Assembly (NCBI GenBank): GCA_963781805.1
Contig: CAWAHF010000004.1
Location: 3,100,001-3,164,000 of the forward strand
DNA: 64,000 bases
Source: JAFGPL01 sp963781805
Lineage (GTDB): Bacteria > Bacteroidota > Bacteroidia > Bacteroidales > UBA10428
Reading direction: 5' to 3'
A model generated the notes under the pieces. That model was given only the letters and a program-made list of their open reading frames with translations, searched no databases and was not told where the DNA came from. The position numbers and the translations under genes were made by a program. This document shows, piece by piece, positions 63,221-64,000 of the stretch (positions are counted from its first letter, which is position 1; every line of letters starts with the position of its first letter).

Positions 63221-63303
63221 CTTTTTTTGTCAGGCAAACACCTACAAACAAATCAGTTTTTGTCCTATACCATTTTAGTAGTAAACACTTTAACTTTAAT
63301 AAA
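63221..63303 (+). repeat. 83-bp direct repeat, copy 2
   Basis: Same orientation as copy 1 at 47357-47439, with five differences. It ends 23 bases before the start of a receiver gene, so it may act as that gene's promoter or leader region. Confidence 0.9.
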
Positions 63304-63326
63304 ATACATGGGAGACAAATGTAAAA

Positions 63327-63698
63327 ATGCGAAAAATGAAAATATTGATTGTAGATGATTCCAAACTGATTCGCGATAGGTTAATTGAGTCATTATCAGC
63401 AATTAAAAATGTAGAAATTGCAGGGGAGGCTACAAATGGAATGGAAGCATTGCAAATTATTAATAATAAAACTCCTGATTTCATCATCATGGATATACGA
63501 ATGCCGGAGATGAACGGAATCGCCGTTCTGGAAAAAATGAAAGAACAGGCAATTAAAAGTAAGGTATGCATTTTTACCAACTATCCCTATTTGCAATACA
63601 AACAAAAATGCTTTGAAATGGGAACAGAATACTTCTTTGATAAAAATAATGATTTTCAGGAAGTAATAAATTTAGTAACCAGACTATCGGATAATTAA
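63327..63698 (+). CDS. CheY-like single-domain response regulator
   Basis: The 123-residue receiver has D10 and D11, phosphoacceptor D56 in FIIMDIRMPEMNG and a threonine in FTNYP. The usual KP-lysine is replaced by a KNND context (FDKNND), an atypical active site. A start at ATG 63336 is possible (three codons shorter). A CheW-like gene follows 12 bases later, so it belongs to a chemotaxis-like or related signalling array. No output domain is present. Confidence 0.9.
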   Translation: MRKMKILIVDDSKLIRDRLIESLSAIKNVEIAGEATNGMEALQIINNKTPDFIIMDIRMPEMNGIAVLEKMKEQAIKSKVCIFTNYPYLQYKQKCFEMGTEYFFDKNNDFQEVINLVTRLSDN

Positions 63699-63710
63699 TT
63701 GAGTATACAA

Positions 63711-64000
63711 ATGAGCAATCTTAAAAACACATTAATAAGCAAAATTGTTTTGTTCAGTCTCGAAGAACCTCGATACGCTCTTTATTTATCTGCCGTTGAA
63801 AAGGTTATCCGATCGGTTGAAATTACGCCCTTGCCTGAGGCCCCTGAGATAGTTTTAGGGGTCATTAATGTACAGGGTGAGATAATACCGGTGATAGATA
63901 TTCGCACACTTTTTCAACTGCCCACCCGTGAAATCAATTTGGAAGATCAGTTCATCATCGCGAAAACATCAAAAAGGCTCATGGCGCTTTCGGTTGATTC
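63711..64000 (+). CDS. CheW-like coupling protein (partial, runs off the window)
   Basis: ATG 63711 opens a frame that continues to the window's end (96 codons seen). It encodes IVLFSLEEPRYALYLSAVEK, PLPEAPEIVLGVINVQGEII and PVIDIRTLF, the classic CheW-domain strands. CheW links chemoreceptors to the CheA kinase; a longer CheW-containing protein is equally possible because the 3' end is missing. It follows the receiver gene by 12 bases. Confidence 0.88.
   Translation, partial: MSNLKNTLISKIVLFSLEEPRYALYLSAVEKVIRSVEITPLPEAPEIVLGVINVQGEIIPVIDIRTLFQLPTREINLEDQFIIAKTSKRLMALSVD

Overview
The window reads as a chromosomal segment of an AT-rich Bacteroidota (Bacteroidetes) bacterium, probably from the Bacteroidales/Marinilabiliales side. 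The evidence is a single-chain SecDF, a ribosomal protein S16 with a long acidic tail, a TsaC2-type YrdC, the LL-diaminopimelate aminotransferase route, repeated TAnnTTTG -7 promoter boxes, DUF4402 and DUF2807 proteins, and a giant surface protein with a C-terminus like a type IX secretion (T9SS) sorting signal. No rRNA, CRISPR array, phage or transposase gene is seen.

1-31.6 kb is mainly housekeeping. dnaB, rpsT, radC, folK, sppA, lpxK and a purine nucleoside phosphorylase are followed by a coenzyme-B12-dependent ribonucleotide reductase, tRNA-Leu(CAA), a cyclic-2,3-diphosphoglycerate-synthetase-like GTPase, a nitroreductase, a HIT protein, secDF, tatA, a Na+/Ca2+ antiporter-like protein, a LolD-like ATPase, a membrane pyrophosphatase, rpsP-rimM, a head-GIN protein, yrdC and a glycosyltransferase. 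The lysine/meso-DAP genes dapL (minus), lysA and dapF (plus) follow. The dapF product has serine at both positions where DAP epimerases carry their catalytic cysteines.

31.6-47.1 kb is a signalling and envelope region. It holds a three-gene kinase/receiver operon on the minus strand, outer-membrane and lipoprotein hypotheticals, an L,D-transpeptidase, a lone receiver, a Crp/Fnr regulator, and a large multi-PAS NarL-type kinase with its LuxR-type regulator. That kinase-regulator pair is split by 57 perfectly phased heptamer repeats, a four-helix-bundle (S23/IVP) gene, and a short degenerate heptamer tract in the opposite orientation.

47.8-62.8 kb is the most remarkable part: a five-gene cluster resembling a chaperone-usher fimbrial system in a Bacteroidota. 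It encodes a DUF4402 pilin-like protein followed by a terminator-like hairpin, a PapD-like chaperone, a second DUF4402 protein, an usher-like outer-membrane protein ending in a SPOR domain, and a 3290-residue adhesin-like protein translationally coupled to the usher. The giant protein has a LamG-like domain, three ~292-residue repeats and a T9SS-like tail. The upstream kinase/regulator pair is a plausible controller, but that is inference. An 83-bp direct repeat lies on each side of the cluster, and a MITE-like element sits just after the giant gene. The window ends with a CheY-like receiver and a truncated CheW-like gene.
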